A stretch of 20,074 bases of DNA from 1162T-S-0a-05 sp050299435 (GTDB lineage: Bacteria; Pseudomonadota; Gammaproteobacteria; Pseudomonadales; Cellvibrionaceae), in contig JBNKVX010000061.1 in NCBI GenBank assembly GCA_050299435.1, positions 1 through 20,074 of the forward strand. The letters run 5' to 3'. Under the pieces are notes generated by a model that saw nothing but the letters and a program-made list of their open reading frames with translations, was not told the origin of the DNA and searched no databases. This document shows positions 1 to 8,285 of the stretch, one piece after another; position 1 is the first letter of the stretch, and every line of letters starts with the position of its first letter. The position numbers and the translations under genes are program-made.

Positions 1-893
1 CGGGTGAATATAAGACACCGATACTTTTGGATGACTTTAGCATCGGGCATACAAACATAAATGATCGTATGTTCCCCTTGCTAAATACGATTAATAGCAG
101 TGAAGTATTACGAACAAGACTTTTTCAAATTGAATTTCTTAGCTCCAGCATCGGCGAATGTTTAATAACACTCATTTATCACAAAGCACTCGATCAGGAA
201 TGGACAATTGAAGCCAAAAAACTAGAAGAAGAATTTTCATGTTTGATTGTTGGTCGAAGTCGCAAGCAAAAACTATGTTCGCAACGAGATTATATTTACG
301 AGCGATTTACTGTTCAAGATAGGCACTATGATTACCAGCAGGTCGAAACCGGCTTTACACAGCCCAATGCTGTTCTTTGTGAAAAAATGCTTAACTGGGC
401 AAGTCATTGGAGCCAATCATCAGAGGGTGATTTATTGGAGCTCTATTGCGGGAATGGAAATTTTACGCTGCCGCTTTCACAAAATTTTGACAAAGTGCTT
501 GCAACAGAGGTTTCGAATACTTCCGTTAAATCAGCAAAGTTTAATATAGAAAAAAACAATATAAATAACATTGAAATTGCCAGACTTTCCAGCGAAGAGC
601 TTACTCAAGCCCTAAACAAAGAAAGAGAATTTCGTCGACTTCAACATTTGAAACTCAGTGATTATCAGTTTTCGACTATTTTTGTAGACCCACCCAGAGC
701 GGGTTTGGATGAGGCAACATGCAAACTGGCGTCGCAATTTGAGCGCATTATATACATTTCCTGTAACCCACTCACTTTAAAGCACAATTTGAGCACGCTA
801 TTGGAAACTCATAAAATGGAACATTTTGCTGTATTTGATCAGTTTCCATATACCTACCACCTGGAATGCGGAACAATATTGTCGAGGTCTTGA
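1..893 (+). CDS. trmA: tRNA (uracil-54-C5)-methyltransferase TrmA, 5'-truncated by window edge
   Basis: Uses S-adenosylmethionine to make 5-methyluridine at position 54 of the tRNA T-loop in the cytoplasm. The reading frame is open from base 3 to the TGA at 891-893 and gives 296 residues. E. coli TrmA has about 366, so roughly the first 70 residues lie outside the window. The TTG at 27 is therefore not the real start. Visible landmarks are the SAM-binding motif LLELYCGNGNF (around 436-468), FVDPPRAGLD (around 680-709), the catalytic Cys in YISCNP (codon 762-764), and the C-terminal general-base Glu in HLECG (around 859-873). The gene converges on rmuC with only 13 nt between stop codons and no convincing terminator there. 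Assignment over the paralogues RlmC/RlmD rests on the TrmA-type C-terminus (FDQFPYTYHLECG) and the absence of a visible Fe-S cluster region in the part seen. Confidence 0.95.
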   Translation, partial: GEYKTPILLDDFSIGHTNINDRMFPLLNTINSSEVLRTRLFQIEFLSSSIGECLITLIYHKALDQEWTIEAKKLEEEFSCLIVGRSRKQKLCSQRDYIYERFTVQDRHYDYQQVETGFTQPNAVLCEKMLNWASHWSQSSEGDLLELYCGNGNFTLPLSQNFDKVLATEVSNTSVKSAKFNIEKNNINNIEIARLSSEELTQALNKEREFRRLQHLKLSDYQFSTIFVDPPRAGLDEATCKLASQFERIIYISCNPLTLKHNLSTLLETHKMEHFAVFDQFPYTYHLECGTILSRS

Positions 894-906
894 GGGTGGT
901 TTTAAT

Positions 907-2250
907 TTAGGTAGTTTTAACCTCGGTATCCTCTTCGGTATATTCGAAAAGGGTCTCTTGTGTTTCTTTTTTATCTGCTATCAATTTTCCTTGTGGCTCC
1001 TGTTCCTGTATTTGTTCCGATTCCTGCTCCGCCTCATTTGATAGACGTTTACTGGTTTTAGCTCCCAGCTCTCTCAGCAACTCCACTCGGCGAAACAAAT
1101 TGCCTTTCCCTGTGCTTAATCGCTTTTTGCTTTGCTCAAACGCCTCGCCCGCTTTATCGATGAATCTACCGACTTCGTCCAACGATTCTACAACGCGAAC
1201 AAACTGGTCATACAACTTACCGGCGCTTTCTGCGATTGCTTCTGCATTTTTGTTTTGCTTTTCATATCGCCAAATAGTTTCGACAGTACGTAAAGCCACC
1301 ATCAAGCTGGAAGGGCTGACCAATACAATATTTTTTTCGTAGGCTTCTTTAAATAAATTTGGGGAATGCTGCAAAGCAATAACATAGGCCGATTCAATTG
1401 GCATAAACAAGAAAACAAAGTCGAGCGTTTTTACGCCTTCCAGACCTTCATAGTTTTTCAATGAAAGCCCCCTAATATGTGAGCGCACTGATTCGACATG
1501 AGCCTTAAGACTTGATTCTCTTTGTTCCTGCTCATCACTGTTGGACCAGGATTCAAAATGTGTTAAAGAAACTTTAGCATCAATAATAATGTCTTTGTTA
1601 TCTGGCAAATGAATGATGACATCCGGCCGAAGATTTTTACCGTCTTCGTTTTTATAAGTATTTTGTGTCTCGTATTCTCTACCTTTGGTTAATCCACTTT
1701 GTTCTAAAAGACGTTCCAGAACAATCTCCCCCCAACCTCCCTGAGTTTTATTTTCGCCCTTCAAGGCCTTTGCGAGATTATTTGCTTCGCTGCTTATTGC
1801 TTGTGCTTGTTTTTGCAGGGCGGCTATCTGCCCAACCAATTGGTTTCTCTGGGTATTTTCTTTGTGATAAATGTCTTCGACGCGCTTATTAAAAGAAGTC
1901 AATTGTTCTTTGAATGGAGAGAGCACTGATTCCAGATTTTGCTTGCCAGTTGCATTCAGTTTTTCCTGCCCGCTTTCAAATAACTTTTTGGCCGCGAGTT
2001 CAAAATCCTTGAACAGCAGTTCACGCGCATTCTGAAGGCTTTTCTTTTCAATTTCCTGACTTTGCTGCTGGGCATCAAGACGTGCTCGCAACTCACGGTT
2101 GTCAATCTCACTTGCAGAAATCTGCTTCTGTAAAGATCTCAGTTTCTTGTTGAAATTCAACCAGGTTAATACTGCCCCCCCCAATGTACATAACAAGCAG
2201 CTCAGGGCCAGAATTATCAATGATTCGGGTGATTCAAATAAAGGTATCAT
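907..2250 (-). CDS. rmuC: RmuC-family DNA recombination protein
   Basis: RmuC proteins are implicated in limiting DNA rearrangement between inverted repeats. They belong to the PD-(D/E)xK nuclease-like superfamily, but biochemical activity is poorly defined. The 447-residue product has one N-terminal membrane segment (about residues 11-31), then a long Gln/Glu/Lys-rich coiled coil (about 34-160), then the RmuC core. The core begins with GGWGE (171-175) and contains RPDVIIHLPD (208-217) and IIIDAKVS (221-228), which supply the putative D...DxK active-site residues. The tail, from about residue 400, is acidic and Gln-rich and probably disordered. The ATG at 2248-2250 has only a weak ribosome site. 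The gene is divergent from murI across a 145-nt gap and convergent with trmA. In E. coli trmA and murI are also near each other, so rmuC may be a local addition to that neighbourhood (inference). Confidence 0.93.
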   Translation of the reverse strand: MIPLFESPESLIILALSCLLCTLGGAVLTWLNFNKKLRSLQKQISASEIDNRELRARLDAQQQSQEIEKKSLQNARELLFKDFELAAKKLFESGQEKLNATGKQNLESVLSPFKEQLTSFNKRVEDIYHKENTQRNQLVGQIAALQKQAQAISSEANNLAKALKGENKTQGGWGEIVLERLLEQSGLTKGREYETQNTYKNEDGKNLRPDVIIHLPDNKDIIIDAKVSLTHFESWSNSDEQEQRESSLKAHVESVRSHIRGLSLKNYEGLEGVKTLDFVFLFMPIESAYVIALQHSPNLFKEAYEKNIVLVSPSSLMVALRTVETIWRYEKQNKNAEAIAESAGKLYDQFVRVVESLDEVGRFIDKAGEAFEQSKKRLSTGKGNLFRRVELLRELGAKTSKRLSNEAEQESEQIQEQEPQGKLIADKKETQETLFEYTEEDTEVKTT

Positions 2251-2346
2251 TGCCTATTCAATCTTATCTTTGGTATGAATTTTAATCTTGAGCTATGCTA
2301 TTCTACTCTTTTCGCCTGTGCTTACATATATTAAAAATGCATTAAG

Positions 2347-2394
2347 CTAGCGTGTTAACTGGGGCATCAACTAGAATATTAACAAGAGTATCAA
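2347..2394 (+). repeat. Imperfect 24-nt tandem repeat abutting the murI start
   Basis: Two adjacent 24-nt units (2347-2370 and 2371-2394) share the pattern CTAG-N4-TTAAC-N6-ATCAA, with 17 of 24 positions identical. The second unit contains the AAGAG ribosome site and ends one base before the GTG start of murI. Whether it is functional is unknown; identity this low can occur by chance. Confidence 0.4.
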
Positions 2395-2395
2395 A

Positions 2396-3247
2396 GTGTT
2401 CAGTGATACCAAAAAATTACCTCATGTGCTGGTATTTGACTCTGGAGCTGGAGGATTAAGTATTGCCCAAACCCTCATAGAAACCTCCCCTATAGCGCTT
2501 AAAATGAGTTATCTCGCTGACAACGGCGCTTTCCCCTATGGCAACAAAGCTGAAAGTTTTCTTATTCCCCACATAAGCGAATTACTTGGGCGATTTATCA
2601 CTAAACTTCAACCGGATATTGTTGTTATTGCTTGCAACACTGCAAGCACTATCGCCCTCCCGGAATTACGAAAACGCTATTTGCTTCCTTTCGTAGGAGT
2701 AGTGCCAGCGATTAAACCGGCGGCAAATATCAGTACAACAAAATGCATTGGAGTGCTCGCGACACCCGCTACAGTTAAACGCGATTACACTTCATCATTA
2801 ATTGAAGAATTTGCGCCAGAGTGCAAAGTATTCCTGCACGGCAGCAATAATTTGGTCCACTACGCCGAGCAATTCGTCTCTGAAGGATGGATTGATGTGA
2901 ATTTGGTTCAGGAAGAAGTGAACAAGCTCTTGAAGCAAGAACAAAGCAATAATATAGATACGGTAGTACTTGCCTGCACTCATTTTCCACTTATCGCAGC
3001 ACAAATTAAAGCATCTGCCCCAAGCATTCAAAATTGGGTAGATTCTGGGCTTGCAGTAGCAAATCGGACACTGGACTTGCTGAAAAAAAGCTTTGATTTT
3101 GAACTTAAAAAATCAACAATAAAAGCATCACACAATATTGAGATTTATTTTGAAGACAACAGTGAGCCCAAAGTTATTAGTGTCAAGAAAGAAAATTTCA
3201 ATCGTTATCTGCTATCTGGCAAATCCCAGCAAACGCAATCTGCCTGA
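2396..3247 (+). CDS. murI: Glutamate racemase
   Basis: Interconverts L- and D-glutamate in the cytoplasm, supplying D-Glu for peptidoglycan stem peptides, without cofactor. The 283-residue product has the complete two-base active site: FDSGAGGLS with Asp15, ADNGAFPYG (41-49), the first catalytic Cys80 in IACNTAST, and the second Cys194 with His196 in LACTHFPL. Length matches the family. The start is GTG, with AAGAG at 2384-2388 as a suitably placed ribosome site. An in-frame TAG at 2372-2374 excludes a much longer protein, and the next ATG lies too far inside the conserved fold. An imperfect 24-nt tandem repeat (2347-2394) runs right up to the start codon. The stop codon is 16 nt from the ppiD stop on the other strand. 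No clear sigma70 promoter was recognised in the rmuC-murI gap. Confidence 0.96.
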   Translation: MFSDTKKLPHVLVFDSGAGGLSIAQTLIETSPIALKMSYLADNGAFPYGNKAESFLIPHISELLGRFITKLQPDIVVIACNTASTIALPELRKRYLLPFVGVVPAIKPAANISTTKCIGVLATPATVKRDYTSSLIEEFAPECKVFLHGSNNLVHYAEQFVSEGWIDVNLVQEEVNKLLKQEQSNNIDTVVLACTHFPLIAAQIKASAPSIQNWVDSGLAVANRTLDLLKKSFDFELKKSTIKASHNIEIYFEDNSEPKVISVKKENFNRYLLSGKSQQTQSA

Positions 3248-3263
3248 TAACAGGGATTAAGAA

Positions 3264-5156
3264 TTATTCAATAAAGTATTTAATTTTCGAATTCTCAACA
3301 ATCTTTTCCTGGTAAGCACTCAGCTCCACAAGGGTGTTTTCACGCAACAATTGTGAACTCAAAACATCAATTTGCTGTTCGGGCATATCTGATCGTTGGC
3401 CTTTAACTACATTCGACAAAACAATGACAACAGAATCACCATTTGCTTTCGCAACATTTTCGTAAACCAGCTCTTCTGCTTTTGGCAAATTAAACACTGC
3501 GTTGCGCACCTGGAAATCTACTGGAGCTTCAAAACGCTTAACATTCTCATAAGCATTAAAGGTATAGCCATTGTTTTCACTCAAGGTTTTTGCATCGGCA
3601 CCCTCTTTTAAAGCCGCAATTAACGCTTGAGCTTTGGCATTCATAATTTCTGCTAGTTTTTCAGCGTTCAGTTTTTCCACAATTGAAGCTTGAACTTCCT
3701 CTAAAGGACGAATGTGTTCCAAAACGTGCTCTTTCTGTCTCACAACCACAGCGTGACCTGGCCCTATTTGAATTTTGGGGCTATTACGACCGTCAAGCAG
3801 GACTTCTTCGCGCCAAGCTGCCTCACGAATTGCTGGATTACTCGCAATACCAGTACCAGAGTTACGCTGAAACAGTTCTGACTCCTGGATTGTGAGGTTC
3901 AAAGCCTCACTGGCCAAAGTCAGATTTTCAGCACTGAAGGTCATATCCTCAAAATCCTGCTCCATACCCGCATATAGCTCTTCTGCTTTTGCGCGTTTTA
4001 ACTGGGTTTCTATGGAGAGTTTCTGCTCTTCAAATGAAGGAAAAGCTGCTACCGATTTAGCCAGCGATTTGATTAGATGGATATTGCCATTCATCTCAAC
4101 AGGCGCCGACACAGCGCCCTCATCCAAGGCACGGGCTACTGCCTGAAACTCTTCAGAATAGAAGGACTCCTTTGTCAATACACCCAAGTCACCGCCATTA
4201 GCTCTGGAACCTTCGTCCTCCGAGAACTCTTTCACTAGTTCAGCAAAACTTTCTCCCGCCTGCAGGCGCTCTTGTATTAACGCCAGAGTTTGTTCATGAG
4301 ACCCATCATCCCGCTTCTTCAGCATTAAATGGGCAATTTGCACATCTATATTCTGCCCCTGTTCCAAATACTCTTTTTTCTCATCTTCATATCGCTGTTT
4401 AATGTCATTTTCGGACACTGAAACATTTTCCATTAGCTGCTCAACCGACAACTCCAGATAGGAAATGGACATTTTTTCAGGCTCGGCAAATTCATTCTGG
4501 TTTTGCTCGTAATAAGCTTGTATTTCCTCTTCTGTCACTTCAATGTCTTTACCCAAATCTTTCGAGGGTATATCAATCAACGAAAAGCTTCTTTTTTCCT
4601 GAGCAATAGCGATCATTGCATTCACTTCGGCATCTGTCACAAAAGCTGAGCTGCTTAATCCGCCAATTCCTTGCTGTATTAACAAAATGTCTCCAACATA
4701 TTCCTTAAATGTGGTGGGAGAATGCCCCTGCAAGGAAATTTGTTGACGGTAAATATCTCGATTGAACACACCATCTACTTGAAATCCCGGTGCTTCCTGA
4801 ATAGCAGAAAAGATTTGTTTATCAGAAATTCCCATGCCCGCTTTTTTACTTGTTGTAACCAAAGCGGCCTGCCTAACCAGTGACTGCAAAACGGGGCCAA
4901 CAAGATTTTCATCTTTTAACTGGTCGGAAGCTGCATCAACACCCTGACTTTTCATTCTTTCACGCTGCTGAAAAACGGCTCGATTCAATTCGGTTCTGGT
5001 TATTGCCTGTCGATTAACTTTGGCAGCGTCGGTACCCGCGATACTCGACAAAAAAGAGGAACCTCCAATTCCAGTCACAACCATGGGCACAACAAAAATT
5101 ATTACTACGATCGTCGCAATCGTACCTTTCATATTGTCACGGACATTTTGAAGCAT
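3264..5156 (-). CDS. ppiD: PpiD-like periplasmic folding chaperone (SurA_N/PPIC type)
   Basis: Inner-membrane-anchored, periplasm-facing chaperone of the SurA/parvulin family that helps newly exported proteins near the Sec translocon. The 630-residue product has a short cytoplasmic N-terminus, one membrane segment (about residues 12-32), a SurA_N-like helical region (about 35-190), and a parvulin (PPIC) domain at about 272-365 that contains the FSEDEGSRANGGDLG segment. A long helical C-terminal half follows. In E. coli the PpiD parvulin domain is catalytically weak; I cannot judge activity here. It is the last gene of the conserved tig-clpP-clpX-lon-hupB-ppiD order. The hupB terminator lies 39 nt upstream of its start, leaving too little space for an obvious separate promoter, so it may depend on readthrough (inference). 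The ribosome site upstream of the ATG at 5154-5156 is weak. Confidence 0.93.
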   Translation of the reverse strand: MLQNVRDNMKGTIATIVVIIFVVPMVVTGIGGSSFLSSIAGTDAAKVNRQAITRTELNRAVFQQRERMKSQGVDAASDQLKDENLVGPVLQSLVRQAALVTTSKKAGMGISDKQIFSAIQEAPGFQVDGVFNRDIYRQQISLQGHSPTTFKEYVGDILLIQQGIGGLSSSAFVTDAEVNAMIAIAQEKRSFSLIDIPSKDLGKDIEVTEEEIQAYYEQNQNEFAEPEKMSISYLELSVEQLMENVSVSENDIKQRYEDEKKEYLEQGQNIDVQIAHLMLKKRDDGSHEQTLALIQERLQAGESFAELVKEFSEDEGSRANGGDLGVLTKESFYSEEFQAVARALDEGAVSAPVEMNGNIHLIKSLAKSVAAFPSFEEQKLSIETQLKRAKAEELYAGMEQDFEDMTFSAENLTLASEALNLTIQESELFQRNSGTGIASNPAIREAAWREEVLLDGRNSPKIQIGPGHAVVVRQKEHVLEHIRPLEEVQASIVEKLNAEKLAEIMNAKAQALIAALKEGADAKTLSENNGYTFNAYENVKRFEAPVDFQVRNAVFNLPKAEELVYENVAKANGDSVVIVLSNVVKGQRSDMPEQQIDVLSSQLLRENTLVELSAYQEKIVENSKIKYFIE

Positions 5157-5194
5157 CTTTCGCTACCACTATTGAATGTATTTATTTGATAAAT

Positions 5195-5228
5195 AAAAAA
5201 AAGGCGCCGTGCCTGTGCGCCTTTTTTA
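5195..5228 (-). terminator. Rho-independent terminator downstream of hupB
   Basis: Perfect 7-bp stem (AAGGCGC at 5201-5207 pairing with GCGCCTT at 5217-5223) with a 9-nt loop. In the minus-strand direction it is followed by an unbroken run of T (plus-strand A run 5195-5200, extending the stem A's). It lies 25 nt beyond the hupB stop. The T-run on the other side would also let it act on plus-strand transcripts, but no plus-strand gene precedes it. Confidence 0.88.
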
Positions 5229-5247
5229 TTTTTAAATTACAGGTAAT

Positions 5248-5520
5248 TTAATTAACTGCATCCTTTAATGCTTTGCCTGCTTTAAAGCCTGGTATTTTTG
5301 CAGCAGGAATATCAATTGGAGCACCTGTTTGTGGATTTCTACCAGTACGCGCTGCACGCTCTTTAACAAGGAAGGTTCCAAAACCAACCAATGCTACCTG
5401 ATCACCTTTTTTAAGTGCATCTGTTACAGAATCAATTACTGCATCCAAAGCTCTCCCAGCCGCGGCTTTTGAAATATCAGCGGACGCTGCAATTGCTTCT
5501 ACTAATTCAGATTTATTCAC
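5248..5520 (-). CDS. hupB: DNA-binding protein HU-beta
   Basis: Small histone-like protein that dimerises and bends DNA, acting in nucleoid compaction, replication and repair. At 90 residues it is exactly family length. It carries the HU signature in the middle (VGFGTFLVKERAARTGRNP, about residues 45-63), with the DNA-contacting arm around GRNPQTGAPIDIPA and the C-terminal helix GKALKDAVN. Its position directly after lon is the HU-beta position in E. coli and Pseudomonas, which is why hupB is preferred over hupA. A strong AGAGGGG ribosome site lies 6 nt before the ATG. A sigma70-like promoter about 110 nt upstream and an intrinsic terminator just downstream suggest a monocistronic, highly expressed unit. 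Confidence 0.97.
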   Translation of the reverse strand: MNKSELVEAIAASADISKAAAGRALDAVIDSVTDALKKGDQVALVGFGTFLVKERAARTGRNPQTGAPIDIPAAKIPGFKAGKALKDAVN

Positions 5521-5632
5521 GTTAGACCCCTCTTTATTATTTAGTCATGTTCTAAAAATTCGACTCTTCACTTCGAAACTGCCCGATTTTCTGCTTTTGA
5601 TGGCTTGTCTGATCGTCACCAGCGAATAGCAA

Positions 5633-5662
5633 TTTATACCAACTGCAAGCACTGACGGTCAA
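5633..5662 (-). promoter_or_regulatory. Candidate sigma70 promoter of hupB
   Basis: On the minus strand TTGACC (plus 5657-5662) and TATAAA (plus 5633-5638) are separated by 18 nt, close to the TTGACA/TATAAT consensus. The expected start is near 5626, giving a leader of about 105 nt before the hupB ATG. It lies between the lon stop and hupB, where E. coli also has hupB promoters. Seen by eye only, not scored against a matrix. Confidence 0.6.
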
Positions 5663-5740
5663 GAATGAAATCCCCAAATTCTGCGCCAGATAGCGATATG
5701 CTTGGAAATTCTGCTCATTTAAGCAATAAGCAAGCCTACA

Positions 5741-8158
5741 CTAGTGTGTGCTTATTCGATTTTCGTCTGCCTTTCCATCCTGTGCTTTAGCTTCCAACTC
5801 TCGATACTCTTCATCACTAAAAGGTGTTGGCACGGATTGCAAGGCTATTTCAAGGACTTGATCAATCCATTTAACAGGTTTGATCAATAAATCGGCTTTA
5901 ATGTTATCAGGAATGTCTCGAAGATCGGCCTCATTGTCGGCAGGAATTATAACTGTTTTTATTCCACCGCGGTGAGCTGCTAACAGTTTTTCTTTCAATC
6001 CGCCAATTTTAAGGACTTCACCACGTAAAGTAATCTCTCCCGTCATTGCCACATCAGCCTTAACTGGAATATTGGTATAGACCGAAACCAGGGCGGTACA
6101 CATCGCAATTCCCGCGCTTGGACCATCTTTAGGTGTTGCCCCTTCGGGAACGTGTATGTGTAAATCTCGTTTTTCGTGAATATCCGGCGCGATACCTAAT
6201 ACCTGCGAACGTGATCGCACAACCGTCATAGCTGCCTGAATAGACTCTTGCATCACGTCACCAAGAGAACCGGTTTTCACCAGCCGGCCTTTACCTTTTA
6301 CTGCCGAAGATTCAATGGTGAGTAATTCGCCACCGACCTGAGTCCAGGCTAAGCCCGTAACCTGCCCAACCTGATTTTCACTTTCAGCTTTGCCATAATC
6401 TGTCTTACGCACACCCAAATAATCTTCAAGTTTATCCGGGCTCACTGTGACTTGATTTTTACTTCCCTCTTTTACATTCTGCCGCACAACTTTACGGCAA
6501 AGTTTGGCGATTTCTCGATCCAAACCTCGAACCCCTGCTTCACGAGTGTAGTATCGAATCACATCAAGTATTGCGGCATCCTCAATTTTAATTTCTTCTT
6601 GCTTAAGTCCGTTATTTTTTATTTGTTTTGGAATTAAATAGCGTGAAGCAATATTAAGTTTTTCATCCTCTGTATAACCAGGAATGCGAATTACTTCCAT
6701 CCTATCCAGCAAGGGTCCTGGAATATTCATAGAGTTCGATGTGCACACAAACATCACATCAGAAAGATCGTAATCTACCTCAAGGTAGTGGTCGTTAAAG
6801 GTGGTATTTTGCTCAGGATCCAAGACTTCCAACAGGGCAGATGCCGGGTCACCTCGATGATCCATACCCATCTTGTCAATCTCGTCCAACAGGAACAGCG
6901 GATTTTTTACAGCGACCTTAGACATTTTCTGGATGAGTTTGCCGGGCATTGATCCAATATAAGTCCGTCTATGACCACGAATTTCAGCTTCATCACGCAC
7001 ACCACCCAGCGCCATACGCACAAACTTTCTATTAGTAGCACGAGCAAGACTTTCACCCAAGCTGGTTTTACCCACACCAGGCGGGCCAACCAAACACAGT
7101 ATAGGACCTTTAACCTTATTCACACGTTTTTGAACGGCCAGATATTCCAGAATGCGTTCCTTTACCTCTTCCAAACCATAATGATCTTCTTCCAGTATTT
7201 TTTCTGCTCGATTCAGATCATGTCTCAACTTGCTGCGCTTTTTCCAGGGCAGTTTTACCATCCAATCAATGTAAGCCCGCACTACTGAAGCTTCAGCGGA
7301 CATAGGTGACATCATCTTGAGTTTATTCAGTTCAGCGCGGGTTTTTTCTTCAGCCTCTTTAGACATCCCAACATCGGCAATTTTCCTTTCAAGCTCTTCA
7401 CTTTCGTTGCCTTCTTCACCTATATCACCCAGCTCTTTTTGAATCGCCTTCATTTGCTCATTTAAATAGTATTCGCGCTGGCTTTTCTCCATTTGCTTTT
7501 TAACTCTGCCGCGAATTCGCTTTTCAACTTGATACAAATCTGCTTCGGCTTCCATCAAACCGATGAGTTGTTCCAGACGTTTGCAAACATCAATAATCTC
7601 TAGCACTTCCTGTTTCTGAGCCAACTCTAGCGACATGTGTGCAGCCACGGTATCCGCCAATCTGCCAGGGTCATCAATTCCACTCAGGGAGGTCATTACT
7701 TCCGCCGGTACTTTCTTACTCAAAGTGACATATTGCTCAAAACGTGTAAGCAGTGAACGCATCAGAATTTCAGATTCGCGCTCTGATTCGGTCACACTTT
7801 CCTGAATGTGAATTTCTGTTTGAAAATATCCGTCGCTTTCTGCGATAGATTGAATTTTTGCTCGAGTTTTGCCCTCTACCAAAACTTTCACAGTACCATC
7901 AGGCAATTTAAGTAACTGCAATACAGAGGCTATTGTGCCGAAATCGTAGAGGTCCTCCTGAACGGGATCATCGACAGAAGCATGTTTTTGCGCAACCAAC
8001 AAAACTTGTTTATCAGCGGCCATAGCATATTCGAGCGCGCGAATGGATTTTTCCCGACCGACAAAAAGTGGGATAACCATATGCGGGTACACCACTACGT
8101 CTCGCAGTGGTAATAATGGCAAAGTAACACTTAACTCTTCTATTTCGAGTTCTGACAT
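5741..8158 (-). CDS. lon: ATP-dependent serine protease Lon
   Basis: Cytoplasmic homohexameric AAA+ protease that degrades misfolded and specific regulatory proteins. The 805-residue product has the full LonA layout: N-terminal substrate domain (about 10-205), coiled region (210-300), AAA+ module with Walker A GPPGVGKT (358-365) and Walker B FLLDEID (422-428), and a C-terminal protease domain. The catalytic dyad is Ser681 (in PKDGPSAG) with Lys724 (second Lys of GGLKEK), the same 43-residue spacing as E. coli Ser679/Lys722. Length compares with 784 in E. coli; the extra residues are mainly a hydrophilic C-terminal tail. The start ATG (8156-8158) has a GAGG ribosome site. It follows clpX on the same strand, but an intrinsic terminator lies between them and I found no convincing sigma70 or sigma32 promoter in the 127-nt gap. 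Confidence 0.98.
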   Translation of the reverse strand: MSELEIEELSVTLPLLPLRDVVVYPHMVIPLFVGREKSIRALEYAMAADKQVLLVAQKHASVDDPVQEDLYDFGTIASVLQLLKLPDGTVKVLVEGKTRAKIQSIAESDGYFQTEIHIQESVTESERESEILMRSLLTRFEQYVTLSKKVPAEVMTSLSGIDDPGRLADTVAAHMSLELAQKQEVLEIIDVCKRLEQLIGLMEAEADLYQVEKRIRGRVKKQMEKSQREYYLNEQMKAIQKELGDIGEEGNESEELERKIADVGMSKEAEEKTRAELNKLKMMSPMSAEASVVRAYIDWMVKLPWKKRSKLRHDLNRAEKILEEDHYGLEEVKERILEYLAVQKRVNKVKGPILCLVGPPGVGKTSLGESLARATNRKFVRMALGGVRDEAEIRGHRRTYIGSMPGKLIQKMSKVAVKNPLFLLDEIDKMGMDHRGDPASALLEVLDPEQNTTFNDHYLEVDYDLSDVMFVCTSNSMNIPGPLLDRMEVIRIPGYTEDEKLNIASRYLIPKQIKNNGLKQEEIKIEDAAILDVIRYYTREAGVRGLDREIAKLCRKVVRQNVKEGSKNQVTVSPDKLEDYLGVRKTDYGKAESENQVGQVTGLAWTQVGGELLTIESSAVKGKGRLVKTGSLGDVMQESIQAAMTVVRSRSQVLGIAPDIHEKRDLHIHVPEGATPKDGPSAGIAMCTALVSVYTNIPVKADVAMTGEITLRGEVLKIGGLKEKLLAAHRGGIKTVIIPADNEADLRDIPDNIKADLLIKPVKWIDQVLEIALQSVPTPFSDEEYRELEAKAQDGKADENRISTH

Positions 8159-8200
8159 CTTTTATCCTCGAATAATTTTTTGGACTTTAATCGTCTTCCC

Positions 8201-8234
8201 CAAATAATAAAAAAGGCTCCTTTGGAGCCCTTTT
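8201..8234 (-). terminator. Intrinsic terminator between clpX and lon
   Basis: Stem GGCTCC (8215-8220) and GGAGCC (8224-8229) with a 3-nt TTT loop, extended by A/T pairs. In the minus direction it is followed by TTTTTTATTATTT (plus 8202-8214). It lies about 57 nt past the clpX stop and only about 45 nt before the lon start. The flanking A and T runs make it potentially bidirectional. Confidence 0.82.
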
Positions 8235-8285
8235 CTGAATCCGCTTCAAAGCGCGTCCCCACAACATTGCCAATTATGCGACTGA

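Noticed and set aside
27..29. TTG as start of a 288-residue trmA product
   Set aside because: The frame is open to the window edge, and the family has about 70 more N-terminal residues, so this is an internal codon.
884..924. Possible terminator between trmA and rmuC stops (GAGGT...ACCTC)
   Set aside because: Only 5-bp arms about 30 nt apart, not followed by a T-run in either direction.
5740..5749. ACACTAGTGT palindrome at the lon stop codon
   Set aside because: Short, overlaps coding sequence and has no T-run or promoter association; probably chance.
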